64,000 bases of DNA. It comes from Orientallactaga sibirica. Its lineage: Eukaryota; Chordata; Mammalia; Rodentia; Dipodidae. A program made the translations under genes and the position numbers. Below, in pieces: positions 1 to 10,489 of the stretch (position 1 is its first letter; every line of letters begins with the position of its first letter). The notes under the pieces were generated by a model. The model saw only the letters and a list, made by a program, of their open reading frames with translations. It was not told where the DNA came from and made no database searches. The DNA lies in assembly GCA_036365145.1 (NCBI GenBank), contig JAEOAD010000040.1, positions 16,281,501 through 16,345,500 on the forward strand, given 5' to 3'.

Positions 1-12
1 CATTGGGTCAAG

Positions 13-56
13 AAAAAAAAAAAAAAAAGAAAGAAAGAAAGAAAAGAAAGAAAGTA
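13..56. repeat. A-rich / (GAAA)n simple repeat
   Basis: An A run passes into GAAA tetranucleotides. It may be the tail of an element lying outside the window. Confidence 0.8.
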
Positions 57-255
57 GGAGGAAGACTAGTTAGGAATAAGAAAGCGAGTTAGCAGGAGTA
101 AGTGGGGAGTAAGAGGGTGCATATGATCAAAGTACATTATGTATATGTATGGAATTGTTCAAAAATAAAATTTAAAATATATTTTAAAATCACTGTAGCC
201 AGGACTTTTGAGACATCCAGAGTCAATGCCAGCAAGCTTTTATTATAAAACTGGG

Positions 256-479
256 GGGGCTGGAGAAATGGCTTAGTGGTTAAGGCATTTGCCTGCAAAG
301 CCAAAGGATCCCAGTTTAATTCTCCAGGACCCACGTAAGCCATATACACAAAGTGACGCATGCATCTGGAGTTCGTTTGTAGTGGCTGGAGTCCCTGGTG
401 CATCCATTCTGTCTGTGTCTCCTCTCTTCTATCTCTCTGTCTCTCTTTGCTTGCAAATAAATAAATAAATTTTAAAAAT
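256..479 (+). mobile_element. DIP SINE, type A (reference copy)
   Basis: This is the SINE that dominates the window. The head resembles a tRNA and carries a polymerase III A box (TGGCTTAGTGG) and a degenerate B box. Next come a unique middle (cca-gatgcac ... tctggagttcgtttgcagtggctgg type), a CT-rich stretch and an AAATAAATAAAT tail with AATAAA signals. This layout is known for the T+ class of rodent SINEs (B2, DIP), whose polymerase III transcripts can be polyadenylated. The copy is flanked by near-identical duplications (attataaaactggg at about 241-255; attatgaaactggg at 481-494). The family name is from recognition. Confidence 0.85.
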
Positions 480-505
480 TATTATGAAACTGGGAGAAGC
501 TCTCA

Positions 506-728
506 CTGGTTCTCAACTGGGGTGATTTCAGCCTATCGTTTCCATTCTCATGTTCACCTGAGAGATGTTTGGCATTATCTAGAGACCTTTTTTTTTTTTT
601 TTTTTTTTTTGTTATTATAACCAGAAAGAAAAACACATTCCTGGTATCTGGTAGGTAGAGATTAGCATGCTCCTAACCGTGACAGCAGGCACCCAAATAA
701 TTATCCAGCTCAACTTGGGAATGACACC
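506..728 (+). mobile_element. MER5A-like hAT-Charlie DNA transposon relic
   Basis: The order of landmarks follows MER5A/B: ggttctcaactggggtga, then gatgtttggcattatctaga, then a ctggtatctggtaggtagag motif and aataattatccagctc. A poly-T run at 581-611 interrupts it. It is a non-autonomous fossil with no coding capacity. The terminal inverted repeats were not verified. Confidence 0.6.
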
Positions 729-1424
729 CAGGTCGAGACAACACCCTGCTCAGAGGGAAAGCACAGAAACATGCATTTGCAAAATCCAGAAGCCTCCCAC
801 GTGAGGATGAAGCCCCGGTTGTGTCATCACCCATGACACTGTAGAGCAGCTCTTGTAAGGCGTCGCATGGCACATGCGTGGCAGGAATGAAGGCCAGAGA
901 ACCAGGCTTGGTTCAATTTCAGTGGCTCTACTCATAATCACTCCCCTAGGCATTTGTTGTATGAAACATCACCAGCCAGAACTTGGGCCATACTACCTTC
1001 CAGCTTCCAAACTCGTCACCCAGCATCAGTAACCCACAATCCCTAGAAATGCATACCTGCTGGGAGGCAACACAGAGAGCGAATGAATTGCCCAGAATTT
1101 CTGTCAAGCATGCGTCTTTAATTGGCCAAGAGGCCTCACTTCATTTGCAAACTATCTGCTCACATCTCAGATGGGTGTTCCAGATGTCAGGAATATAGCA
1201 TCCTGTTGGTGACTGGGTAGTTGTGCCGAACATAATTTGCTGGATGCAACCCAAGGAATTGACTTCACACTGCCACAATGGGCTGGTTGGCCAGCAGTAG
1301 TGTCGAGATTGTGACTCAGTTTGTGCTGTGCTAACAAATCTCTCAGTCCAGTAACTTCATCAGGCTCCACTGAAGCACAGCTTGTACTGTGCCAACAAAT
1401 TTGATTCAGTCATACAGACTGCAA
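729..1424. other. No recognised feature
   Basis: Mixed-composition sequence. Only short, unsupported open frames cross it. It contains a local near-repeat: gactcagtttgtgctgtgctaac near 1311 and a similar string (cttgtactgtgccaac) near 1381, about 70 bp apart. Confidence 0.4.
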
Positions 1425-1436
1425 GAATGTGATTGA

Positions 1437-1663
1437 GGGCTGGGGAAATGGCTTAGCGGTTAAGGTGTTTGCCTGCGAAGCCTAAGGACCCTAGTTCGAT
1501 TCTCCAGGACCCATGTGAGGCAGATGTGCAAGGGGGCACATGCATCTGAAGTTTGTTTGCAGTGGCTAGAGGCCCTGGCGTGCCCATCTCTCTTCTCTCT
1601 ATCTGCCTCTTCCTCTTTCTCTTTCTCTCTCTCACAAATAAATAAAATAAATAAAAAACAAAA
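1437..1663 (+). mobile_element. DIP SINE, type A
   Basis: Full-length, with the perfect duplication aagaatgtgattga on both sides (about 1423-1436 and 1664-1677). The A box is TGGCTTAGCGG and the B box AGTTCGATTCT. An intact young copy. Confidence 0.88.
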
Positions 1664-1992
1664 AAGAATGTGATTGAAATTTTGTTCCTCTCAAGCAATG
1701 GGGCCTCTTATCTGCCCTTCTGCCTCATTCTGAATTGTTTAAATCCTGCCATAATAAACGAACCCACTGAGAGACAAGGGGTCATGTCCACTCAAAATCT
1801 ACAGCAAGATCATTTATTTACTTAATCCGTCAGTGAGGAAACAAAACCCGTTAATTGAGCAAATCAGCATTGATTTTACTTAAATGGGTAGCTTTCAGCC
1901 CTGATGTCAACGTAGAACTGCTTATGGAGTTTTATAAATTGTTAATGCCCAAGACAACTCTCGCAACAAGTGAGAAAGGATTTATGGGAATT

Positions 1993-2285
1993 TGGGGAGA
2001 TGGCTCAGTGGGTAAAGGCTTGTCATACAAACAGGAGGCTCTGAGTTCGGATCCCTAGTGCCCATGGAAATGCGGGGTGGGTGTGGCATCTGCCTGTGGT
2101 CATAGCACACAGAAGCAAGAATCCAGGAATCCTTGAGGCACACTGGGCTGACCACTTACGCTCTGGGCTCAAGTGAGAGACCCTGCCTCAGTAAAATAAA
2201 AAGCAGCATGATCAAGGGAGATACCTGACATCAACCTCTGGCCTCTCCATGCATGTGCACATACACAAACACACGTGTGTACCTG
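1993..2285 (+). mobile_element. B4/RSINE1-like SINE
   Basis: It has a tRNA-like head (ggggagatggctcagtggg) and a diverged B1-like middle. The 3' part shows the B4 signature 'acctgacatcaacctctggcctc' in diverged form, then CA-rich sequence. B4 is an ID/B1-type composite known in mouse-related rodents. Confidence 0.65.
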
Positions 2286-2317
2286 CATACAAGTACACAC
2301 CCCACATATACACAAGC

Positions 2318-2357
2318 AAAAGAAAGAAAGAAAAAAAGAAAGAAAGACAGAAAGAAA

Positions 2358-2410
<53 letters not shown>

Positions 2411-2465
2411 AAAAAAAGAAAGAAGGAAGGGAGGGAGGGAGGGAGGGAGGGAGGGAGGGAAGAAG
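2318..2465. repeat. (GAAA)n-(GGGA)n purine tract
   Basis: About 145 bp of pure purine on the plus strand, AAAG units first and then GGGA units. It follows the B4 tail. The overlapping lysine/arginine-rich and phenylalanine/serine-rich open frames are artefacts of this tract. Confidence 0.95.
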
Positions 2466-2489
2466 GAGATAGAATCCAGCAATCAGGAT

Positions 2490-2940
2490 TTCTTTTATTT
2501 TCATTTATTTATTTGCAAGGAAACAGAGATTGAGACAGAGAGAGAGAGAAGAATGAAAATGGTGTGTTGGGGCTGGAGAAATGGCTTAGCGGTTAAGGCG
2601 CATGCCTGTGAAGCTTAAGACCCAGGTTCAATTCTCCAGGTTCCACATAAGCCAGATGCACATGCACATGCATCTGGAGTTCGTTTGAAAGTGGCTAGAG
2701 GCCCTGGAGGGCCCATTCTCTCTCTCCCTCCCTCCCTCCTCTCTGTTTCTAATAAATAAAAATAAATCTTTAAAAAAAAAAAGAAAGAAAATGGTGTGTC
2801 AGGGCTACCTACCAGTATAAACAAACTCCAGATGCACGCGACACTTTGTGTACCTGGCTTTACCTGGGTACTGGGAACTGAACTTGGGTCGTTAGGCTTT
2901 GCAGGCAAGTGCCTTAAGTACTGAACCATCTCCCCAGCCC
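2490..2940 (-). mobile_element. DIP SINE (outer, minus strand), split
   Basis: A minus-strand DIP in two parts, 2490-2567 and 2800-2940. A plus-strand DIP has landed in its GA-rich (reverse CT) part. The right end is the reversed head (ccatctccccagcccc). Confidence 0.8.
2568..2786 (+). mobile_element. DIP SINE, type A, nested in another DIP
   Basis: Flanked by gaaaatggtgtgt at 2555-2567 and 2787-2799 (exact). It lies within the minus-strand DIP, so it is the younger of the two. Confidence 0.88.
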
Positions 2941-3815
2941 AGGACTCAGTATTTTTAATGTTCTCTTGCCTGTGTTTCTGAGCCTCTCTCTTTCTGTCTA
3001 GCTGTAACAAATGCTTCAGGTGTCTTGGTCTATACAGATAACCTGAGCTTTATCACCAGGAGAGGAGGCAGGAGGGAAGGAGAGAACAAACAAGACTCAC
3101 TTTGGGCTGTTGCCATAGGCTCATTATTCTTGGAAGGGGGGATTTCCTTTACATCTACCTTCCTCTCTGTTAGCCACAAAGAAATCGCTACTCAGTTATC
3201 TTGTGTAGCAATCCGAAAGGGAAAGTATCTTGCCCAGTTTGTGCAATCAGGAAATTCCTTGACATTTCAGACCAGAGAATGTCACCAGTGCCGGCATGGG
3301 CTATTTTCTGATACACCCATTTGTCCATGACAAGAAACACGTTCCACGAGAGCCATCTGCATGGTTGCATGGGAAAAGGACCGTCTCTTAATTTCATGTC
3401 AATCCGTCTATGGAAGCACCAGTGACTTGCATGCATTTATGCAGCCTGAAACACAGGTTTTGGCCCTGTGAGGGCCTCTTGTCCCCTGGGGTCAGAAGAT
3501 CCAATAGACTCCACATGACTCCCCAATCTCGGCTTGCACCAAAGCAATGGTGTGCTTCCTTTCTGTCTGGCACCAGGAGCTGGTCTCTAGCAATTTAGCC
3601 TCTCTGCAAGAACTAGACTTGAAACTTTGTAAATTCCACCCAAGAGCTATGTTTTTATAAGCTTAGGTCTCTAGTATAATCCATTTCCTGAAATTAATGA
3701 GCAGCTGGAGAGAAGGGTGTCTGGTGTCTACAAGCTTATAGGCCCTCTAGCAAGCCAGGGCCTAGATCCTCTCTTCCTGGGAGTGGTTCCTTCTTAGCTT
3801 CTGAGAGAGCGCATC
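2941..3815. other. No recognised feature
   Basis: About 870 bp with no repeat I can name. The open frames are at most about 100 codons and lack recognisable domains or splice context. Confidence 0.4.
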
Positions 3816-3828
3816 AGAAAAGTTGTCC

Positions 3829-4268
3829 ATGGGCTGGAGAGATAGCTTAGTGGTTAAGGTGCATGCCTGCGAAACCTAAGGACCCAGGTTCGATTCTCCA
3901 GATCCCACATAAGCCAGATGCACACAGTGTGGTGTGCCCATTCTCACTTTCTTTTATTTATTTTTTCTTTTTCTTTTTCTTTTTTTTTATTTTTATTTAT
4001 TTAACAGAGAGAAAGAGGACAGAGAGGGAGAGAGAGAGAGAATGGGTGTGCCAGGGCCTCCAGCCACTGCAAACGAACTCCAGACACATGCGCCCCCTTG
4101 GGTGCATCTCGCTAATGTGGGTCCTGGGGAATTGAATCTGGGTCGTTTGGCTTTGCAGGCAAACGCCTTAACCTCGAAGCCATCCCTCCAGGCCCCATTC
4201 TCATTTTCTCGCTGTGTCTCTCTCTCCCTGTCTCTCATAAATAAATAAAAATTAATCTTTAAAAAAGA
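3829..4268 (+). mobile_element. DIP SINE (outer, plus strand), split
   Basis: Head at 3829-3952 and tail at 4194-4268, interrupted by a minus-strand DIP. Outer duplication: agaaaagttgtcc at 3816-3828 and 4269-4281, exact. Confidence 0.88.
3953..4193 (-). mobile_element. DIP SINE nested in DIP, minus strand
   Basis: Inserted into the cccattct(c) part of the outer element. The duplications are cccattctcactttct at 3937-3952 and cccattctcattttct at 4194-4209, one mismatch. Confidence 0.88.
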
Positions 4269-4433
4269 AGAAAAGTTGTCCCTGAATAACTCGCTGTCAT
4301 TCCATACAAACAGAGAAACATCTGACACCATTTCATTCTTGGTGGACAGGTGATGCGGGGCTGATGTGGGAAAGGTGGGCAGGAAGTCCACTTGGCAGAG
4401 ATCTTCCTCCCTAGAAAGCTTCATTTTCACACT

Positions 4434-4583
4434 TTTTTTTTTTTTTTCGAGGTAGGGTTTCACTCTAGTTCAGGCTGACCTTGAATTCAATCTGTAGTCT
4501 CAGGGTGGCCTTGAACTCATGGTGATCCTTGTACCTCTGCCTCCCGAGTACTGGAATTAAAGGCACGCGCCACCACGCCCGGT
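4434..4583 (-). mobile_element. B1 SINE, minus strand
   Basis: A 7SL RNA-derived SINE. The reverse strand reads as the B1 head (ccgggcgtggtggcgcgtgc), body and A tail. The duplication attttcacact is exact at 4423-4433 and 4585-4595. Confidence 0.9.
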
Positions 4584-4854
4584 GATTTTCACACTCTTAA
4601 TTCTAGTGCCAAGTCTCAGGCTTACATCAGAGAGGTAGAAAGATGGTTGGGAAGACTCAAAGAAGATGCTCTGGATTTCACTTTCCTGCCTCCGTCAAAG
4701 TCCCCAGATTTTGTACTGTACTGTGAGTTAGTACTTTCACAAATCTTGAATCTCATCAATAGAATTATTAGACTACATTGCTTTTTCATGGGCTAAACAC
4801 GTCAATGTGTTTAATGTAAACATGTAAAATGTACTTCTTTAAAATGTGGGAGTT

Positions 4855-5212
4855 AACTGGAGGTTGCTCAGTGGTTAAGCATGCTTCCTGCACAAGCACG
4901 AAGGCATGAGGGGCCCTGAGACTGGATGAGTTCGAATCACTGGAACCCACGTGAACAATCACACAGCAAGCATTGATCAGAGAATCACTGGCGCTTACAA
5001 CTTGTAAGCTTCAGTCGGTAAGAGACTGTCACAAAATAAAACAGGCTACTTAGTGATGGAAGGGGACACCTGAGGTTCTCTTCTGGTCACCACAGGCAAA
5101 TACATATGAGCATATATCAGCACATATTTGTGCATATGCTGTACCATATGCACACGCACATGCATGCACACACACCACATAGCACACCACACATACTATG
5201 CACATACAAAGA
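4855..5212 (+). mobile_element. B4/RSINE1-like SINE, diverged
   Basis: Head 'ggttgctcagtggttaagcatgct', then a diverged middle, then the B4-like 'gacacctgaggttctcttctggtc' and a CA-rich tail ending near 5210. Older than the DIPs, judging by divergence. Confidence 0.55.
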
Positions 5213-5235
5213 AATGTTGAAGTTTAGATGTCTGC

Positions 5236-5440
5236 TGATTTTTATTTTTCATTAATAACCACATAATATTTATGGGATGCAGTCTGACATTTAAATAGTT
5301 GTATAATATGTATCATGCTCAAAGAAAGGTAAATAACATTTCTATCTCCTTAAGCATTATCATTCTTACCTGTTGGGAACCTTTGGATTTTTCTAACTAT
5401 TTTGAAAACTTTCAAAGTGCTTAAAGTCTCTCAAGGCAGT
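5236..5440. mobile_element. L1-like fragment (probable)
   Basis: It resembles the L1 non-coding segment with 'tatttatgggatgcagtctgacat', a recurrent 'atgtatcatgctcaaa', and 'ccttaagcattatcattctt ... gttgggaacc'. Recognition is by landmark order. Orientation is uncertain. Confidence 0.45.
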
Positions 5441-5601
5441 TCTGGGAGGCCAAGATAAAAGGGCAGAAGATGGTCATCATAGCCCTTGTAGAAGGAGAAA
5501 GGAACTCATGGACCTTGCCCCCAATTCTTCAAAGCTGCTTTGCTGGGGATGGAGTGCGCTGAATTTTTGATCTAGCGCCTTGTTCAGAAAGCCACACCTG
5601 G

Positions 5602-5782
5602 GCCTGGAGAGATGGCTCAGTGGTTAAGGTGCTTGCCTATGAAGCCTAAGGACCCATGTTCGACTCTCCAGATCCTATGTAAGTCAGACACACAAAGGTG
5701 AGGCAAGCACAAGGTCACACATGCCCACTAGGTGGCACAAGCGTCTGTAGTTTGAGTGCAGTGGCTGAGACCCTGGTGCACC

Positions 5783-5821
<39 letters not shown>

Positions 5822-5873
5822 TTGCTCTCTCCACACACAAAATAAATAAAAAATAAAAAAGCAAAACCAAAAC
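5602..5873 (+). mobile_element. DIP SINE, type B (longer middle)
   Basis: A longer subtype whose middle carries 'gaggcaagcacaaggtc' and 'cccactaggtggcacaagc' before the common 3' part. It has a (CT)n run at 5787-5819. Imperfect flanking duplications: cagaaagccacacctgg near 5585 and cagagagccacacttgg near 5874. Confidence 0.85.
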
Positions 5874-5894
5874 CAGAGAGCCACACTTGGTCTC

Positions 5895-6019
5895 CTTAGA
5901 GCTGGCATAGAAGCCAGGCAATCGGACCTCTGAGGGGTTCCTGCCAAACAGAATGCCCTTAGAGCTGGCATAGAAGCCAGGCCATCGGACCTCTGAGGGG
6001 TTCCTGCCAAACAGAATGC
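5895..6019. repeat. Two-copy 63-bp tandem repeat
   Basis: The units are 5895-5957 and 5958-6019 with period 63. They differ by one base (agccaggcaatcgg versus agccaggccatcgg) apart from the final position. Because 63 is divisible by three, it also yields a repeated peptide in a minus frame, which I consider spurious. Confidence 0.95.
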
Positions 6020-6363
6020 AGACAGATGGGGCTGCTGTAAGAGACAGAATTCTGGCCGAACTCTGCTTCTTCACACCTCCCCGTGATGTGCAGAGGTCCA
6101 GTTCAAAGGTTCCCCAGAAACAAGGCCTCGTCCCACTGCAGATGCCATGTCCTGAGCAGCTGCCATAGACTCCCAGTTGGAGATTTTAAGCATGTATCTA
6201 TGAGGTCATTCTCAGCTCCTAACTGTCCACTTTCTCATGCCCTGATACTGGGATAGAGCAGTACTGACAGAGAATGAGGCGGTTAGGCTAAATAATGAAG
6301 AGGAGCTAGTTCTAATCCAGTTGGATGGTGGAGTCCTGCATGGAGTGTTGGCTTCCTTGGACC
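6020..6363. other. No recognised feature
   Basis: About 340 bp of unique-looking sequence between the 63-bp repeat and an MLT1-like LTR. Confidence 0.4.
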
Positions 6364-6785
6364 TTAGTGGGTTGAAACAACACAAATTTATTACCGTAGC
6401 ACTCTGAAGGGCAGAATTCCAAACTGGGTCTTGGCTGAGTTAAGAATCAAGGTGTGGGCAAAGCTAAGTGCTTCTGGAAGTTCCAAGGAGTCTCTGTTTC
6501 CTTGCCAAGGAAGACACCCCGATTCCTTGGCTTCCCTGGCTCCTGGCACCCTTGCTCTGTCTTCAAAGCTAAAACTATCAGGCCCAGCCTTTCTCATGCA
6601 GCTGGCTCTGATCCCCTCTCTCAAATGTAAGGACCTTCATGATCATATCAGGGCTACCCAGATATCCAACATCACCTGTTAGCAACTTTTACTCCCCCCA
6701 CCATGTAACCTAACACGTTTAGAGACCCCAAGGATTAGGATGTGGTCATCCTTGGGAGGCCACTCAGCTGCCAACCACAGGAGAC
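6364..6785 (-). mobile_element. MLT1-like MaLR LTR, minus strand
   Basis: Landmarks in reverse order match MLT1. These are acaacacaaatttatta (reversed polyadenylation region), aatcaaggtgtgggcaaagc, ccttggcttccctggctcctgg, the gggctacccagatatccaaca block, and ggattaggatgtggtcatcc near the end. It is a non-coding fossil LTR with no internal region. Confidence 0.6.
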
Positions 6786-7084
6786 ATGCATAAAGTATCA
6801 CTGGAGATCAAGCTGTCCTTTATCAATGACTTTTGTTGAACACAAATCTCACCAGGGATATGGAGAAGAGACGTAAGTGAAGAAGGTGGTGTGATAAGAA
6901 ACGTGACTGAGGCAAATGTGCCCAGGGCAAGTGACTCGTCCCACTTGATGAGGACAGGGAACGCCTCATGCTCAAGGTGCTGCTTGACCAAGGATCTCAC
7001 TTGTTTTCACCACTTCCTGAACAATCGTGTCAGAGCAGCAATAAAAAGTGGACAAATGGGCAAATATAAACACAGTCCTCATCG

Positions 7085-7265
7085 TAGTTAAACAAATTAA
7101 GCTCCTACTGTGTTCCGTCACTGTTCTGAGAAGATTTATTTACACCAGTTCAGCTACCCCTTCAAGTACTCCAGTGAGTCAGGGATATGGGCATGTCCAC
7201 TTGGCACAGTGGGCATTGGGCTTAGAATTTGCACAACTTGCCTAGAGTCTCATGTTCCTTCTAGC
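7085..7265 (-). mobile_element. MIR-like SINE relic
   Basis: It begins with the MIR-like 'ctactgtgttccgtcactgttctgagaag' landmark (diverged) and runs through 'aacttgcctagagtctcatg'. An ancient mammalian SINE in reverse orientation. Confidence 0.45.
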
Positions 7266-7307
7266 GGCTATAACATCAGTGGGGTAAAAAGGACAGGAAA
7301 CGGAATA

Positions 7308-7430
7308 GTTAAAGTGCCAGGAACTGATTACTGAACATTTTCTCTTTGGTGTGTTGTATAAGGTGGTTAACATGCATTAACTCAGCAAATCCCAATGAAA
7401 ATAATGACAACGAAGGCTCAAAACCATGGT
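7308..7430 (-). mobile_element. MIR-like SINE relic (second)
   Basis: 'agtgccaggaactgattact' followed by 'ttaacatgcattaactcagc' recalls the end of a reversed MIR. Short and diverged. Confidence 0.35.
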
Positions 7431-7494
7431 CATTTAATCAAAGGTGTCAAAGCCTGTGCTTAAAAAGAAGAGACAAAAAAAACAAACAAAAAGA

Positions 7495-7562
7495 AGAGAG
7501 AAGGAAGGAAGGAAGGAAGGGAGGGAGGGAGGAAGGGAAGGAGGGAGGGAGGAAGAGAGGGA
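7495..7562. repeat. (GGAA)n/(GGGA)n purine tract
   Basis: About 65 bp of purine tetranucleotides on the plus strand. Confidence 0.95.
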
Positions 7563-7769
7563 AAAGTAAGAAAGAAACAGGAAGATGAAGCATGGAATAG
7601 TGAAATGCTCCTTAACCTGCAGGGCTTGTTAGAAGCCATCTTGATGGAATCAATCCAGGGTTTTGACACAGCAAGTCTAGGGTGGACCCGGAAAGATGCA
7701 TTTCTAACTAGCTCCAGGTGACATGGATCGATCTTGCTTTGAACTTCACTAGCATAGGGCAACTGACTA

Positions 7770-7865
7770 AGGCTCTAGGGTCACAGGTGGCTTTGAATCT
7801 GGCTGTGTCACTTACCAGCCAGTGACCTCAAGCACAATCTTAGTCACTGTGAAAATTGAATTCCA
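7770..7865 (+). mobile_element. MIR-like SINE relic
   Basis: The core-like 'gctttgaatctggctgtgtcacttaccagcc ... gtgacctcaagcacaatctta' order (diverged) fits the MIR central domain. Confidence 0.45.
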
Positions 7866-8160
7866 ATTCTGGACAGTCGAATTGTTGTGAGGAATTGAGG
7901 AGAAACACACATGCAGCGAACAATCCTAAGTCGGACTCTCTGTAAATTCTGTTTTCCCTTCTGCACCAGTCTTCACCCTGGAGAAAGGATGAAGCTGAGG
8001 TAATGCCTGCTGGAGGCTCTGAGCTTCCTAGTTGATCATTTGATTTTGGAGCCCTAAACATTGGCTGTAAAAATCACCTGTGGTGACAAGCCCTGGGTGG
8101 CTGGTGAGACCCAAGGAGGGCGCTTGGTGAGATGAGCACGTGGATGGTTTTGATGGTTAT

Positions 8161-8379
8161 TTCTCATCTTCTCCTTTCCTAAGCTCCGGTCTCTCAAGTG
8201 CCTCTGTTTTCAGGGTGCAGTGGAAGGTTCGCCTCATTTTCTCAGGAGTCCAGCATTCTGCTGTCCCTAGATTCTCATCTCCTTTCCAAAGCCCTTGCCA
8301 CTCAAGTGCCTGTACTTCTAGGGGATGGTAGAAGCTTAGTCTCATTTCTTCCGGAGTCTGTCATTCTGCCATCCCTAGG
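8161..8379. repeat. Imperfect two-copy tandem repeat, about 110 bp
   Basis: The units 8161-8271 and 8272-8379 share tctcat..cctttcc, ctcaagtgcctgt, ggagtc.gtcattctgcc and atccctag in the same order, with perhaps 75-80% identity by eye. An old local duplication with no recognised repeat family. Confidence 0.8.
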
Positions 8380-8904
8380 GGCTCCCAAGGTGACTTTCAA
8401 AAGAAGTCACAGCCTCTCCACACTTTCTGCTTTAAAACACTAAGATCACCAAGGACAGCCACCAACATTTGGAGAAATTTGGTTGCTGAGATGTAACAAC
8501 AAAATTGTCTTCTTGAATATTGTTAACATCATCTCTTTGGACACAGAAGAGCTCCCCAGTCTCTGTTTAAAATAAAGACGAGAAGCCAATGTTATGCCTC
8601 CAGTGGAAAGACAATTCTTGTGGAAGTCACACCCAGCCCGCTGAGTAAGGGCTGACAGCACTTGGCAGACAGGCTCCTGAGCATCAGGAAAGCCTTCAAT
8701 CTTTTGTGCATGGCTGTGGGAAAGTTGGAGCTTAAGAAAAGTCCAAAGTTGTATATCCTAAACATTGCAGACTTGTGTATACTTGCATGAAAACGCACCA
8801 GCACACATGTATATAGAGTACAATGGGGGTGATGTGATCAGATAGAGAATGGCTTGGAGTGAGATAGTGGCTGATGGATTCAAATCTGGATAGGAAAGTC
8901 CTTT
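8380..8904. other. No recognised feature
   Basis: About 525 bp of unique-looking sequence between the 110-bp duplication and the next DIP. Open frames here are short and unsupported. Confidence 0.4.
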
Positions 8905-8920
8905 AGAAGTTAGCAAACTT

Positions 8921-9124
8921 GGCCTGGGAAGATTGCTCAGTGGTTAAAGATGCTTGCTTGCAAAGCATGATGGCTCGGGTAAAGCCAGATGCACAAAGTA
9001 GCACATGTGTTTGAAGTTTGTTTGCGGGAGGTCCTGGTGCACCCATATTTTCTACTCTCTTTCCTCTTTCTCTCTCTCTGTGTGTATGTGCATGTCTGTC
9101 TGTCTCTCAAATCAATAAAAATAA
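8921..9124 (+). mobile_element. DIP SINE, type A with internal deletion
   Basis: The B-box region is deleted: the head runs from 'aaagcatgatggctcggg' straight to 'taaagccagatgcac'. Flanks agaagttagcaaactt (8905-8920) and agaagttaataaactc (9125-9140) are a decayed duplication. Confidence 0.85.
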
Positions 9125-9140
9125 AGAAGTTAATAAACTC

Positions 9141-9728
9141 AGAGAAGGTAGTCCTACAGTATTGGCAGGATTCCAAGAGTCCAGTCAGAATACAGAAGAC
9201 AGAGAGCTATGATGAATATAATCATGTGCTTTCATGCGTGCGTGCACACACACATACACACGTGCATGCATGCACACACACAGCCCTATTGTCAGAGCTT
9301 GGGAATTTTGCAGCAGAATAACACACCCTAGACAGCTGTTCGGTTTCTAGAGTGTTCTGTGTTTCTTCAGTAGCCCCTTTGTTGGCAGTTTACACACCCA
9401 CTCTCCTTTCCTCTGAAAGTGGCTGTCTCCATAGCACATATGGTGGCTGCTGGCGTGTTTCTATCACCTGTGCAGCGGTGGGTGGGGAGGGGCGGGCAGG
9501 AGCACAGCTTGTCAAGTTCTTCCTGGATCTGCCTCAGCCTGGAGAGAACAAGCCATCTGCAATTGGCACAGGTCTGACAGTAGTAACCAAAGCTTGGAAG
9601 ATGGATGAGAATGCTGATGGAGTGCTTCCTCAAACCATCCCTTTGAGCAGCTGTGAACAGCTTAGCTGACAGGTTTGTAGGTCTTCAAGAGACTGAGGGA
9701 GTTTCGGTCTATGTTTACCCAGCCTTCA
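9141..9728. other. CA-rich patch and unique sequence
   Basis: A CA-rich patch lies at about 9240-9285. The rest is unrecognised and GC-richer near 9470-9560. No gene is supported. Confidence 0.4.
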
Positions 9729-10054
9729 TGTGGCGGTTTTGAATGTCATGTCCCCATAGCCTCGGGCATTTATAATTAAGTCTCCTACTTAGTCCCCACC
9801 TAATAAAGAGTTTGGGAAGCACTGCTGGAGTAAGTGGGTCCCCAGGGGCTGACTTTGGGGTTGAGTCAAGCTCTGAGTGTGTTCAGAGAGTCAGCTCACG
9901 TTTGCTGGTGCTGGCTGTTGTCTCTCTGCTATGGATGTATGATGAAATGAGCCCGTTTCTTTCACTAGGATGAAGCTTCACCCTTGAAACCGTAAGCGCA
10001 GAAATAAACCCTTTCCTCCCGTAAGCTGCTTCTCGTCGTAGCATTGTCCCAACA
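9729..10054 (+). mobile_element. MaLR-like solo LTR
   Basis: It starts TGTGGCGGTTTTGAATG, has 'gtccccatagcctcggg', and ends with 'gcagaaataaaccctttcctcc ... cccaaca'. The AATAAA is the LTR polyadenylation signal. The same start motif recurs at 55674 and 59854. Assignment to ERVL-MaLR is by recognition, and no flanking duplication was found. Confidence 0.55.
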
Positions 10055-10339
10055 ATGTCCTTCCAGTGTACTCAGTCCTCACTCCTCCTACCACTGCCAC
10101 CACCAAGGTGGATGTCAGACGAAAGTCAGGCCCATCCAAGGGTCGCGTTCTCCTGGGGTCTCATTGTTCTGGTCACCTGGACTGTCAACCATCCCTTGTT
10201 CATCCTTGGGATGCCTCCATTGGCACTTTTGGTGCACAGAGCTGGAATTATGCAAAGGAATACTCCTTGAGTGGTTCTTTGGCATCAGGCCCAGACAAAG
10301 CACTTTACAGAAGGCATCCCTTCTAACTGGATCTCCACA

Positions 10340-10485
10340 GCACCCTATAAGGTAAGTGCTACCATCTTGTCTTTTAAGCCAGAGGAAACTCAGGCATGGG
10401 CCAGCGGAGGCCTGTGTTCATGGTCATGGGCTCGTGAGTGGTGGGGCCAAGATGCTACCTCAGTGCAATCTGACTCCTGAGTCCC
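10340..10485 (-). mobile_element. MIR relic, minus strand
   Basis: The MIR reverse pattern is visible: 'cttttaagccagaggaaactcaggc', then a 'tcatgggctcgtgagtggtggggcca' region, then 'atctgactcctgagtcc' (diverged). Confidence 0.6.
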
Positions 10486-10489
10486 ACTT

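Noticed and set aside
1437..1663. DIP heads as functional tRNA genes
   Set aside because: Only the A and B boxes are tRNA-like. There is no cloverleaf acceptor stem, and SINE-specific 3' sequence follows.
2169..2618. Lys/Arg-rich and Phe/Leu/Ser-rich open frames
   Set aside because: Translations of the GAAA/GGGA purine tract on either strand.
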